This document shows, piece after piece, positions 48,103 through 60,160 of a stretch of 64,000 nucleotides of DNA (positions within the stretch are counted from its first letter, which is position 1; every line of letters begins with the position of its first letter). Made by a program: the position numbers and the translations under genes. This stretch comes from Marsupella aquatica (Eukaryota; Marchantiophyta): contig OZ316895.1 in assembly GCA_973895155.1 (NCBI GenBank), positions 5,022,001 through 5,086,000 on the forward strand, read 5' to 3'. Below the pieces are notes generated by a model. The model saw only the letters and a program-made list of their open reading frames with translations, was not told where the DNA came from and ran no database searches.

Positions 48103-49335
48103 ACTTTAGCCGTTGGTCATGACAGTACCTTGTACAATCAAGAGCTTTCATCAAAAATCAGACTCGTTTATGCTTACCATAGGCAGTGTATTGACAGTAT
48201 GCTAAGCCTAATCAAAAGGAAAATGGTGTGCTTATGAGTTTAGATCAACCTGAAGTCCATGATACAAGCTTTGGGCCACCACGTGGACAAAAGTGCCCTC
48301 CAAAGAAACCTCACCACACAGATCACTCTTGCTCCGGCCCTGGCTATATAGCAGCGAAACTAAGACTTCAAAGCCTCAATGCCAGCTTAGTTGCCATAGT
48401 TGGTGAGTTCACTTAGAATTCTGGCACTTTGCCCATTTATGTATGATTGATTTTATTACCCATAAAAACCCAACTCACGATCCTTCTTGAACGCAACAAG
48501 CTGTCTGCTCTTACCAGCAACATCATGGCTCTTGCCTGCTCCAAATCCTGGCTCCAGAAAGTCTGGCGCTAATGCAGAGTGAACAAAATTATCTATTGAT
48601 CGCAACAGTCATGGTGAGTCCCGTGAAATTGACCCCACGTACTGGTTCCACACCGATACAGCAACCCTTCTAAGGCAAGTGAACTATGGGAGACATTGCG
48701 GCGGCAATGTGCACTTGATGTGTAATCTTACACAGCGTGAACTGCTATGAAGGGAAACCATTGCTTGCGTGCGAGAAGCCAGTCTTATGCGAGGACTTCC
48801 AGAATGACCATTGAGCTCAACTGATGCACAAAGTTGCCACACATCCACTTTCAACGGTTCTGGTACAATGCAAGCGTGTTACACGGCAATTTTCCAGGAT
48901 TAAAAAAATTCATGGACAGTACAAGAGAGACAAGATCCATCAAAGGGCAAGGGAGGCAAGCTACTGTACCGTATGAGGACACAAATATGTGGGGAGCCCT
49001 TGGTAGGTTTTGGGCCCTCTCTAAGTTTGTTTTATTGTTTTAATAAAATCAAATAAAAAATATTGAGGTATGGTGGTAACAATCGATCCCACAGGTTACC
49101 ACCAATCCCATTGGTATCCATCAATGGCCAGCATGGTGACCAATGAAATCAACCTAATTTAGATCAAGTCACATGTTATGGTTGGCTCAATTAGGGGAGA
49201 TGGTATTTAGTCTCTCTCTGCCCCACCCACCTACCCACCTTTTATATTTAGCCTGGTCAAATCATGATTTAGAATTTCTTTTTCTTTTGTTACACAAAAG
49301 TCAAACATGCAAAGAGAATGAGGTATTTCAGGAGT
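48103..49335 (+). repeat. R1 repeat unit, copy A'' (direct, 3' part only)
   Basis: This copy matches the 3' third of copy A (36,389-37,560) in direct orientation and 42,390-43,615 in inverse. It starts exactly at the end of the R3 MITE and ends in GTCAAACATGCAAAGAGAAT. Together with segment C' and copy B' it forms the inverted counterpart of 37.6-43.6 kb. Confidence 0.83.
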
Positions 49336-49950
49336 CCTAGCATGTCAAACATGCAAAGAGAATTTGATCCTGGAAGATAGAATCACAAAACAATCCTTCA
49401 TATTTGGGCTTTAGAGAAGTCAGATAAGCTCAGTCCTTGGAGAGGCAAACATGACATGCAAAGAGAATTTGATCCTGGAAGACAGAAATCAAAACAATCA
49501 TTAATATTTGGGCTTGAAAGTAGATAGGTTCAGTCCTTGGAGAGGCAAAGTAACATGGAAGCAATAAGCTTCAAGACAAGTAAGAGATGCCGTTGGGGAT
49601 TTCAAAAATTAATTTTGGAGATTGAAAAAGAGGATTAATTTAGTTTCCCTAAAATTGTGATTCATTCCAGGGTTGCTGGGAAACACGTGAATCCATCCAT
49701 ATTTACATAATCATTTTAAATCTAGTTCGGAAAAAAATTCCCAAATAAGTATGTAGACTTGGTGTATGTAATTAAGACACCTGACAAGAACAAAACCAGC
49801 ATTGCCACTATCCTTTAAGACACCTGACAAGAACAAAAACAGCATTGCCACTATCCTTGAAAATCAAACATAAATTGACCAATTTACTTCAACCTGACTG
49901 CACAATTAGAACTGAGAACATGTGAGAATGGTACGATTGCCACAGAGTTG
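49336..49950 (-). repeat. R1 tail segment C' (inverted)
   Basis: This is the inverse counterpart of 41,746-42,369, with the same internal direct duplication. It also has a private 43-bp tandem duplication at 49,773-49,858 (TAAGACACCTGACAAGAAC...), which is single in segment C. Confidence 0.82.
49773..49858. repeat. 43-bp tandem duplication inside C'
   Basis: Two adjacent copies of a 43-bp segment beginning TAAGACACCTGACAAGAAC differ at one base. Segment C at about 41,785-41,830 has one copy, so the duplication post-dates the inverted duplication. Confidence 0.88.
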
Positions 49951-52900
49951 GTCTCATCATAATTGTCGTAGGTTGCTGGTTACCATTGGTCGATCTTGTC
50001 TCCCTTGTACAGTTCACGAGTTTTTTTAATCCTGAAAATGTTCATTGTTATGTTTAGAGCGCTGTTGCCGTGTAACACGTTTGCATTGCACGGAAACCGT
50101 TGAAAGTGATGGTGTGCCAACTTTGTCCACCAGCTGAGCTCAGCCTTTCAGGTAGCCCTGGAAAACTGGCTCCGATCTGGCAATGGTTTCGCTTCACATC
50201 GTCGTGCAAGACTCCTGTAGTCCTCTACCCATCAAATGCACGCTGCAGTCACCTATACTCCCCGTGGTTCACTTACCTTGGAAGGATGATCGTATGGATA
50301 TGGAACCGGTGGGCGGTGGGATTCGTGGCCACATTGTTGGTTGCCGATTGATGGAAACTGTTTTACTGCTTTCGCGCCGAGTTTTGCGGAACAAGGATTT
50401 AGAGCAGGCAAGACCGTTCATGTTCCTGGTAAGAGTAGATTGCCTATTGCATCGAGGAAGGATCACGAGTTGGCATTTTCTGGATCCCAAACGATCATAC
50501 AAACATGAGCAGACTGCCAGAATTCTCAGCCAACTCACCTATGGCAAGGTAGCTTTGCGGCTTCAAAGGATTAGTTTCTTTGCTTTGCAGCTAGGGATCT
50601 GGAGCAAGAGTGATCGACGTGGTGCGGTTCCTTCGGCGGTCACCTTCTTCCACTTGGTGGCTCGACTCTTTAATCGTAGACTCCAAGTCAATTCATCTAA
50701 ACTCGGGTGAGCACCATTTCCTTCTGATTAGACTTATCATACTGTCGATACTGTGATTATATGGTAGAGAAACAACGGGTTTGATTTTTTATGAAAAGTC
50801 TTACCTTCTACTGGTGCGACATGATCACCATAAAGTCTGAGTCTGACTTCACCTTGCATGTCTCAACCCACAGATCTGTGAACGGAGATGGGAGTTTACG
50901 GTGAACAAGACGACTTGGGTTCTCGTCATGGTACACCTGGGGGCACACGGTGAACTGATCAACAGGTGAGGAAAGAAAACTTTCATGTGGATTTCGTGTA
51001 TACATCGTCTTTAATCTGGGCATGTTTGAATTCTAACAGTATTTTACAACTTCCCAATTTCATACGTACCCATAACGAGAGAAAGAATCATGTAAAGGGC
51101 CTACAGTAATTCCTCGCCCTAGCCTTTGCTTGGCGAGAAACTGTACCGAATTTTCTAGAATCAGGAGTGTCTCCACTCAGACAAAACAATTAGCTCACCG
51201 CTTGTCCACAAGATTAATCCAGGAAACCTTCTCTACGGTACCCTATGTTGACTTCGCCCCCAATTTTGCTTCCACAGATGCTGTAACTACTACCAGCGAG
51301 CTGAGGCCCTTTCAGAATACTCCAAAATCATCACAAGGGAGAACTTACTTTAATCTGTCTTTGTACCTGCACCTAAAAAATCCAGAACAACGTTCGCTTG
51401 ACTTCTCGGTTTTGATAGTCCATTCCAACTGAGGCTTGACTAAAACGATGGACTATTTACAATGCAAAAACTATATCGCAGCTTGTGGGGTCGACAGTAC
51501 ATCACTAGGCGTATCCCGGATAATTAAGGTAGTCTTGCTCAGCATCACGACTTCAAACTAACCCAGATCCAGCTTGAGCCTGCCGTCCATTAAAGTACTC
51601 AAATAAAAGCTTCCAAAATAAGACACATGTGATGACTAAGAAATCAATGTAATTAGGCGGTATGCATTATAAGTCAGGGTAGCAGGATACCTCTCAGAAC
51701 GAAAGCTGCAGCTGCTTTCTCTAACGCAAGAACAGTCAAGATGCAAGTTCTTTGCTCAATCAACGTGAAGTTATCGTCTTTGTAACTAGAACTCACTGAC
51801 ATTAGATCTCTTCATATCACCCTTGGGATAATTCATGTGACCGGACGTTAATTATCTCCGTCGACTTAGAAGCTTGCTCACAGAGTCCCGGCCAGGCCAA
51901 AAGATCTCGGTCCAGATAGTTCATCTTGAAAGCTTGAATTGTGTAACTTGGACTACAGACACCGAAGAAAATAGTGAGTACAGCAATTTTCGTTGTGCGT
52001 CTTCCAATTGCCATCTTTATGTAAGCTCACTGTGATTACTCTTTCATGTATAGAGAGTTGTAGCTGATTCGACATCCACGCATTTTACGGGTTAGTATCC
52101 ACCTTGATCATGTGGGTACTGGGGAGTATTCGTTCACACAACTGAGGTTGGTTTGGGTTACGTTCAAAATCGGGGCAGGCTGTTTGCCAGCGCCATTCTA
52201 GCCATCTACATTAGTCTGTATGCTACTTATTAAGAAGTTGGTAGCCCGCGTCTGTTATTTTGCTGGGTTAGGTCCAGATCATGTTTGATGCGCAACGTAT
52301 TGAATTCAGACACCACAAACAACAATATAACACTCGATACCCAGTTGTGAAAAGGCAGCTCCTCTAACACTATCGAGCTTTCCCGAGCACGGACAAATTG
52401 CGTACGCCTCTAGAAGTTGGACAGTTTACCACTGAGGGGCGGTGAGGGGTAACGAAAAACGGCGGTGGTTTGTTATTATCCTCGTCTAGGTCATTTGGAG
52501 TGATCATACCTGTTTTACTGAAGCCTTTGCTCCAAAGTCTTGTATTGAAGAATTCTAGGGATTAGTTCCAGACCGAGCAGCCTGCTATTAAGAGCTTCCA
52601 ATTTGCACATCCCTACAGCAGACATGACAGATTTAAGAGCCGGTCCAAGAAATTCTTCAATATCCGGAGTCATGTTGGCTCTTTGTATGCTCTTCCCGCA
52701 TATATCGATACACGAATGAGCTGGTGAGGCTGTTTAATGATAGCACTTGTTTAATCGAGGCAGACAAACAGACAGTCTATGTGTTGACAACTGCTTTCAA
52801 TTTTAATTTGATGCGAAGGAGGTTTTGCCATCACTTCCAGGCTCATCTTGGAAAGCCAACTTACTGAAACTGCAAAGTATAAATCTATACTTCCCTGACA

Positions 52901-54350
52901 CTGTTTTCAGACTGCGTCGATAGTTTTTTGAGTTAGATCAAGTGACCAACATTACCTGAGCTTGTCGTGTGCCTAGCATTATTGAGCGTGGTCAGATTGC
53001 CTACTCAAGGGCTCTATGTGAATAAGTTCGTCGCTCTGATCCTGTTTTTCATTGGAAGAACACCTGTCCTCTCCCTTGCAGAGCTTACTGATTGATTGTC
53101 AAAGTAAAGGTTCAATCTGTTTCCCTCTCTTCAATCTCTGAGGGTACAATATATTTTTGGTACAATTTTTGTCTCACTCCAGATTGTACTCCATCTGTGA
53201 GGGAGTTTTTGTCGGTTGGCTTTTCTGAAGAAAATCAGAGATGGACAACCACTTGAAAGACTGGGATAATATTTTCATCTTTTGAGGCTTCCATCATTCT
53301 CTAACTCTTGGGATGGCTAAACCTCAGGAAAAAATAATTCATGTTGGGAGGAGCTTCAGACGTACTGCGAGGCTACTTTTGAGTGTTCCCTTGAGGGGTA
53401 ATGCTAACGATTAAAACTCGGGTTATTAAAGAGGTGTTGCGTTATTGTGATGAGATATCTCGAGAATATGCTGCTAAACTCAAGTGAGAATGTTGTCTAG
53501 GACCGACGGGGAATCTGTGATTAAAAGGCAAACAGGAGGAGAAACAATCCTAGCTAGGAAATGTAATCATGTTTCTTCTGCTGTTTGCCTTTTACAACCT
53601 TGCAGACATGCAGTGGACCCTACATTCTTCAATTGGAACAGATTTCTGGCGAGGACTGTAAGTGTTAATCTAAATAACACTCTTTTCTGTCAAATATAAA
53701 CTTCTCTTCAATTTTTCTTTGTACAATTTCACAGCCGTAAAATGTTGTGAGTGTACTGTCTAATTGTGTTGTACTGGACACTCTGAAAGTTTATTTAAGC
53801 TCTTCATGTCCTTTTACCCATGGCACTCTAGACAACTTATAATTTTACGTATTAATGATTTACATGTGGCAGTCATTCGTTTCCTCCAGTCTACGTTGCG
53901 AGAAGTTTGTAATTTCCAGCGGAATTGTCTATTGTAATCAAAAAATTACTTAACTCGTACTGACTATCTACTAACGGGCAAGCCGTTGCCGAATTCAGTT
54001 GGATAGGATGCTAACTCATGTCTTGCTTCTGTAACCTGGTTTTACAGAGTAGGAGATGCTTTCTGTCAAATTCAAGCTCTAATCTTCTCCTCTCACTTCC
54101 TCTCTTGCAAAGGTCAGAACCGTAAAATGTGAGTCTACTGTCGATTATTGTACTGGAATGGCACTGTCTAGGATTATTTTAGCTCTTCCTCAAGTTTCCT
54201 TTTCTACGCATTGCACTCTAGACGAACTCCTCATTTATGATTGCCTGTGGGTGACGAAGTGACGGCGATCATTCGCTTTCTGATAATCTCTATCATTCTG
54301 CCTAATTCAGTGGGATGAGATGCTAACACACGTTACAAAATCCGTTATTT
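49951..54350 (-). repeat. R1 repeat unit, copy B' (inverted)
   Basis: This is the inverse counterpart of copy B, extending further at its right end. Identity is ~98-99% around 51.5-52.7 kb and lower elsewhere. A 65-codon frame at 51,817-52,014 (-) is identical to 39,672-39,869 (+), but this only reflects the recent copying. At the right end about 375 bp is tandemly duplicated (units from ~53,688 and ~54,063), of which copy B retains little more than one. Confidence 0.87.
53688..54350. repeat. ~375-bp tandem duplication at the end of copy B'
   Basis: Both units carry CTGTCAAAT, CCGTAAAATG, a GTACTGGA/GGCACT stretch, TTTAGCTCTTC, GCACTCTAGAC, a CATTCG-TTTC word and AATTCAGT-GGAT-AGATGCTAAC. 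Divergence is substantial (~70-75% by eye). Confidence 0.65.
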
Positions 54351-55474
54351 ACCATCAACTTATCAACTAACCATCCTACAAATGTTCATGAGTGTGCCGC
54401 CATGTGGGGCAAGTCGTAGTGCGAACCTATGGTCTGCTGCTGCAACTGTACTCGTTTTAACTCAAAAATGTTTCAAGATTTCCAAAGACTCATCTAACCT
54501 AAGTCTATGTAATTCTAGGCCTCAGAAACACAGGAATAGAATCTCCCATGGCATCTCCTATTGTAAAATTCTTAGATATCTACTTTTCCTCGACTTTTAT
54601 TATTACTATAGTCTGTCATTCAATAGATCGAATTTGATTCGATCCAAGATGAGCTGGACATCCTTCGGTGCTACCAGAGTTTCCAGAAACACAACAAAAC
54701 TTTTCTAAGCTACACCGATTGTCTTGAAGAAGTGCACTCTGGACTCTTTACTTTGTTATGTATTGGTAGTTTCCACTGAAACACGATTTAGATACATTTC
54801 TACAAAGATTTGCACCGTTATTTCTCTTCTCCTGCGAATCCAAAGTTCACGTAAAATTCTTTCTCCCCCTAGCTTAGGTCATAATATTATAATAAGCAAC
54901 TCCACGTTCAAGGCATTCATGAGCGCATCCCTGAGTGGCGGCTCATTGGGCTCCTGCCATCCCAATCATTAGCCTACTTCTATCCCAATCCAGGTGCGAG
55001 ATGCACGGGTTATTTTGTGCGTGTAGATAAGCATTATACTCATCACGCTTTTCAGGTGATTTTGTTTATGTGAATCTCCATTGCACGCATTTACACTTGT
55101 GACTTCTGGTGTGTATTTTTTTTTTGTCTTGAAACGAAATGGGGAGGACATATATCTGGTGTGTTTACGTGCAGTTTCATACTAACGGTGTGTTTGAAAA
55201 GAAGAGGAGTCAGTCCTGTTTACACAATTAAGTCCATCTTAATATGTACAACTTCTACCTTTGCTTTAAAAGGAAGGGTTCAGTCCATCTTACTGGTAAT
55301 TAGCATGAGAAACTTACTTTTATGGCCTAGGTTTATAGTGAAATCTCTGGCACAGAACTCTGTCTCTGTCACTTAACTTTGGGAGTGTAAGGAACGGGAA
55401 CAAAGCACAAATCAATGTGGCTACTACTAAATCTTTATCTTGCAAGGTATTTTTGTATTTATCTACACTTACTG
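54351..55474. other. Intergenic, no gene recognised
   Basis: A frame of 108 codons (54,382-54,708, +) has no recognised domain. Nothing else stands out. Confidence 0.35.
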
Positions 55475-55776
55475 TTCACCTGCAAAAATTAATGTTAGTA
55501 CAAAATTAGTGTTAGTAATATTAATTTTAGTAAAAATAATTTTTGAGTCCAAGTAACACTCATTTTTGTCTGCTTTTTCAAAAAAGTTTTTTTTCACTTT
55601 AGTTTAAATTGCTTGTAAAAAATGGATGCTCTTGAGTCCAAAGTAACACTAATTGTTTTGGATTTTTCAAAAAATAATTTCTTTCTCTCTATTTTCTAAC
55701 TCTTAACACCACAATAACACTAATGCAGAAATAGTGTTAGCATAAAATTAGTGTGACCAACATTAATTTGCAAGTA
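55475..55776. mobile_element. MITE-like element with ~40-bp diverged inverted ends
   Basis: The left end (CACCTGCAAAAATTAATGTT ... AAATTAGTGTTAGT) is matched in inverse by the right end (AATAGTGTTAGCAT ... CCAACATTAATTTGCAAGTAG). A/T-rich sequence with repeated GTCCAA(A)GTAACACT lies between. Length ~300 bp, no coding frame. No unambiguous target duplication. Confidence 0.5.
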
Positions 55777-55779
55777 GAC

Positions 55780-57030
55780 CCTGAAAATGGGCACTCTCTA
55801 ATTAGTGTTAGTTACATAATTATGAAGAACAGTGTAGATTTATGTTCAAAACATTGGGTAGTTAGGCTAGTACAATTCAGTCCATGTTTATGTGACAATT
55901 CAATCGCCTGTTGCTCTAGACGAGGAGTCCCGCGAGGAGTCTGCAAAGCTTTCAAAATGAGTATGGAAATTCATAGGATTTACAGTCTACTATTTCATTC
56001 AGATATATTGTAGTACAGAAAGAGTGCAAAAACTAAGATTTGCAATTATCGTCACAATGTTCTGGGCAAATTGTCCACCAAATGCTAAATGCCCTTGCAA
56101 CGACTTGAGGAGCTATCGTGGTCCATAATGCTCTGGTAAAGTACGTTAATAGGCAAACAGTCCTAAGAAATACATGTGTGTTTGTGCCAATTTTAGTAAA
56201 AGCTGAGGAAAATTTCCATAAATAATGAGCAGCTGCAAATTTTAACTCTGCATGCTTCATAAATGCCATGCCATTACAGAGTGAAAGGGCATTGTGTATG
56301 CATTAATGTTTATAAGGAAGCTGATAATGTTTGAATATCTAGGTAAGCAATAGTTTATTTGTAAGAAATGGTAATAAATAATATATGGGTGGGGTGCCCA
56401 AAACAATGGGTCCCCATAACTGATATCAAAATCTAGCATATATGGTGGATGGCATTCCTCCATACAAATCATGATAAAGTTTGTTATTTTCTTTAAATAA
56501 TGAGTGCACACAGTAAATTATCACATTTTGATCTGTGTTTCTCAGCAGGGCAAAATAACAATAGGACTTTAGTTGACAACTGAGGGAACAAAATGACAAC
56601 CACTAGGGTAGCCCGCATTGGCTTGGGCTTGATCATAAAATTGGCCCTTTGTCAAAGAAATAGCATTACATGTCGGTAAAGCGTGCCCATTGGACTTGGG
56701 ATGGTTGGAAAAGCAATCCAAAGCTAAGCTACAGTGTGTCAGTACCTCTTACTTGTCAATGGACAAATCTTGCCACAAATCCAAATAGAATTGTTGCACA
56801 GAGACAAACTTACCTGAAATAGCCATCTCACTAGAGTACTTGATTTTGCAAATCTCCGTGTAACAAGGGCCTGAGTCTCCAAATATTAAAATTAGTCTAT
56901 ATAAGTAATTGTACATATGTATTCAGAAACCAAACTGGTTTTATTATTTTTGGGGGGTAAACCTTGTAAGTTATCTTCTTGAATAGGAGTGCAATGCCAG
57001 TGTAAGAGACCTAGAAGTAGCCAGGGCCCT
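55780..57030. other. Intergenic, no gene recognised
   Basis: Only short frames on both strands; no repeats or domains noticed. Confidence 0.35.
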
Positions 57031-57041
57031 TGGTGGAGCAT

Positions 57042-57312
57042 TGTTAGAAATTGTGAGCTCAGACAAGACAGCAAATGCAGAACATAAGAGACATTCAATC
57101 ACACGCTACATCGACGAGACACCACAAGTGGAGAAACTTCAGAAGTATCCATAGCATATGAAAATGCTCTCCCTCCAACCTATACCCCTGAGGAGCTTAG
57201 ATGTGTGGACCTAAACTAAATGAATCTTATCCTAATGTAATCAAGGGTTCACTAACCCTAGTAAGGCCAGGCCAAATTAACTAAAGTTAGGAAATCTAGT
57301 CAATTTCTAACA
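57042..57312 (-). mobile_element. Solo or 3' LTR of Ty1/copia type (271 bp)
   Basis: The segment starts TGTTAGAAATTG and ends CAATTTCTAACA, so its ends are the 12-bp inverted TG...CA termini typical of plant copia LTRs. Read on the - strand it is immediately preceded by AAGGTGGAGAT, a classic polypurine tract, which makes it a 3' LTR. A partly similar GGTGGAGCAT also precedes it on the + strand. There is no 5-bp target duplication and no second LTR within reach. No copia pol domain could be read next to it. Confidence 0.55.
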
Positions 57313-57800
57313 ATCTCCACCTTGACTCCAGTTTAACACAATGAGTTATGTGAAACTCAAAATGTAACAAACTTTGTGGCATATTTACATAAACATACTG
57401 ACCAACCAAATGAGAAGTATGACCTGCTAACGAGAAGTGTATTTTTGATTTTGCAAAAAATGGTGGAAATTGCACTTTATTTTGCAAAAACTCAGTTTGA
57501 CACAAAATCCAATTTCTGATCCATTATGTGATTCCAAATATGGATCATTTTTTTCCAAAAATGTCGTACTAGGGAAATATCCAAATTCGTTACACTTACC
57601 CATTTTTGCTAGGAATATCTTTGGTTTGCTAAAACCAAGGCTAAAACAACTCTTATCCCTTAGTTACTATTTTTTTGCATCTCAATGCCATCAAACCAAA
57701 ACGTCAGAAAACTCAAGAATTGGCCTCTTTTGCTTCAAAAGGATTCTTAAAAGTAGATACACCGTATCCACTTTCTGATTCAAACTGGTCATTCCTGCCC
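57313..57800. other. Flank of the copia-type LTR, no gene recognised
   Basis: This is presumably the decayed interior of the LTR element on the - strand. The frames at 57,296-57,505 (-) and 57,470-57,778 (+) have no recognisable RNase H, integrase or gag motifs. Confidence 0.35.
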
Positions 57801-57804
57801 AATC

Positions 57805-58545
57805 AAGTTTGACTCCAAAAATACAATAGAATACCAAACTCCATTGGTGGATCCATTTTTTCCAACTAACTCCAAAAATGTAATATGAATACCAAACTGG
57901 ATCAGTGGATCCATTTTTCCGACCAACTCCAAAAATGCAATATGAATACCAAACTGGATCGCTCGATCCACTTTAATTTTCCCATTGACTACAAAAATGC
58001 AATATGAATACCAAACTCCATTGGTGGATCCATTTTTTCCAACTGACTCCAAAAATGTAATATGAATACCAAACTGGACCGGTGGATCCATTCTTTTCGA
58101 CCAACTCCAAAAATGTAATATGAATACCAAATTGGATCGCTCAATCCACTTTTTCCCATCAACTCCAAAAATGCAATATGAATACCAAACTGGATTGCTG
58201 GATCCATTTTCGAATTGACTCCAAAAATGAAATATGAATTATACCAAACTGGATTGATAAATTCATTTTTTACGATCGACTTCAAAAATACAATATGAAT
58301 ACCAAACTCCATTGGGGGATCCATTTTTCCAACCCACTCCAAAAATGCAATATAAAACCAAAAATGCAATATAAAACCAAAAAGGCATTTTTGGATCGAC
58401 TCCAAAAATACAACATGAATACCAAATTGGATCGATGGATCCATTTCTCCAACCAACTCCAAAAATGCAATATTAATACAACAATTCGGACTACAATAAT
58501 GGATTGGTGGACCTATTTTTTCCGTCCACCTTAAAAAATGCTTTC
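57805..58545. repeat. Minisatellite, ~13 units of about 60-62 bp
   Basis: Each unit reads CCAACTCCAAAAATGCAATA, then TGAATACCAAACTGGAT, then CG-TGGATCCATTTTTCC. Periods of 60-63 bp keep the - strand open for up to 157 codons (57,989-58,462), giving a ~20-residue repeat of the type GIHIAFLELVGKMDPP. One unit (58,340-58,380) contains an extra internal duplication of AAAAATGCAATATAAAACC. Confidence 0.93.
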
Positions 58546-58559
58546 AACTGAATTGCACC

Positions 58560-60160
58560 TTGCCTTCTAGAGTTGATTGTAGTTGGCTAATGATAACCAC
58601 AGTCAAGCAATATATTGGAATGATCAAACAAGTGATGTAAATTTTGGACACTTACATGGGTTAGGGCTTTTTGAGCGCCCAAAACGCTTGTTTGATCAGA
58701 CAATGGATACATGGATCCACTTTTGTATTCAATTGTTATTTTCTTTGAATTTTTTCTATCAAAGGGCTTTTTCCTCACAAATACCACATCTGTATCGGAC
58801 CATTTTTTGCCTTAGAATGTTTTTGAGCGCTAGGAAAATGAAAAGTGTGTTCTCGTGTGGTCGGTCAGTGTGTTTTAGACTAGCATTGGGAGCTAATTGG
58901 GTCATGAGAAGGGGCAAGCTTAGGGTGGACTGTCTGGACCCTCAAACAAACTCTAAGTTATGAGGGCTTGAGTGAGAGCTCCTCTTGAATGGGCCCAAAG
59001 CTAAGGAAGTTTAGTTCATGCATGATCTTCCATTTGTCCTCCATTCTTTTATGTTTGTGATGTTGGATTGTGACTATGCTTGGATATGTGTGACAAGCGA
59101 TGTGCATTGTGTACCAAGTGTATGCACACAACACATTGTAGGTAAAGTTCACAAACAAGAAAAAGATGCATGAGGGTCAGAAATGTGAGGAGAGCAACAT
59201 TTGGAAACAGTGTTTTTATTTCAGGAAATTGAAAGACAAAATTGATAGTGATGCTTTAAGTATAGTAGCACTTTGCTGAAGCTGTTGTTTAAAATGTTAA
59301 AACACTGATGCATCAGTATGAACAAACAATTTCAAGTGATTCATTGATAGTTGATTTTATTTTTCCTGAAGTTGAAGAGTAACTATGACGGTTAAATTTT
59401 GTTTTTTTGCCCACGGCTCTGTGTTGGTTGGAATGTTGTTGGTTTTTTTTTCAAAAAATTTATGTTCCCAATTTGCATAACCATTTTTGGGGGCATTGAA
59501 CCAAACACAAACGGGTGTCTGTGAAAATTCCAAACATGCACTTTCGGCTTAGGGTGGAAATTGGCGACATGGTGTAATGACATGCCAAGAATTCTGCAAA
59601 GAACATGTCATGGGGTTTTGTAAGCATGTAACTACGTTTATTATTGCATGTAACTAGGATACAAGTGGTCCCAAACAGATGGAAACATGGTGACAAACCA
59701 CTCAAGAAATGGACCAGAAACTGACGGAGAAACTGACAAAACATTGACTGGATACAAAACTGTATACAATCCGTATATCCTACTTTGCATTCACCTCACT
59801 AGCTTAATTTTCAACCTGTCTACTGAAAAGAAGCAAAGGTGGGTAAAAGTGCCCTGATTACTGGACCTGCCAGAATATTCAAATTTATACTCTGCAATTG
59901 CTAAATTTAGATAATGTGGTTTAAAAAAATATTTGTTTAAATATCATAGTAGTTAGTTATGGTTAACCACAACTAACATTAAAATATGTAAATAGAAAAG
60001 AAGATTGTACTCTCATTTTTTTGGCCCAAGTTTATTCATGATCATCTTCAGGAATTGCAGACCCGATTGCAGATCTGAATGCAGATCAGTATTCAGGAAA
60101 ACAACAACAAATGCAAGGTCAGAATTTAACCAGTTTTTTTTGCATCCATTTCAGTTTTCT
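58560..60160. other. Intergenic, no gene recognised
   Basis: The 126-codon frame at 58,583-58,963 (+) starts at a TTG and has no domain. No other feature recognised. Confidence 0.35.

Noticed and set aside
50183-50710. 175-codon frame in R1 copy B'
   Set aside because: The matching stretches of copies B and A' do not keep this frame, and it has no known domain. Treated as chance in repeat DNA.
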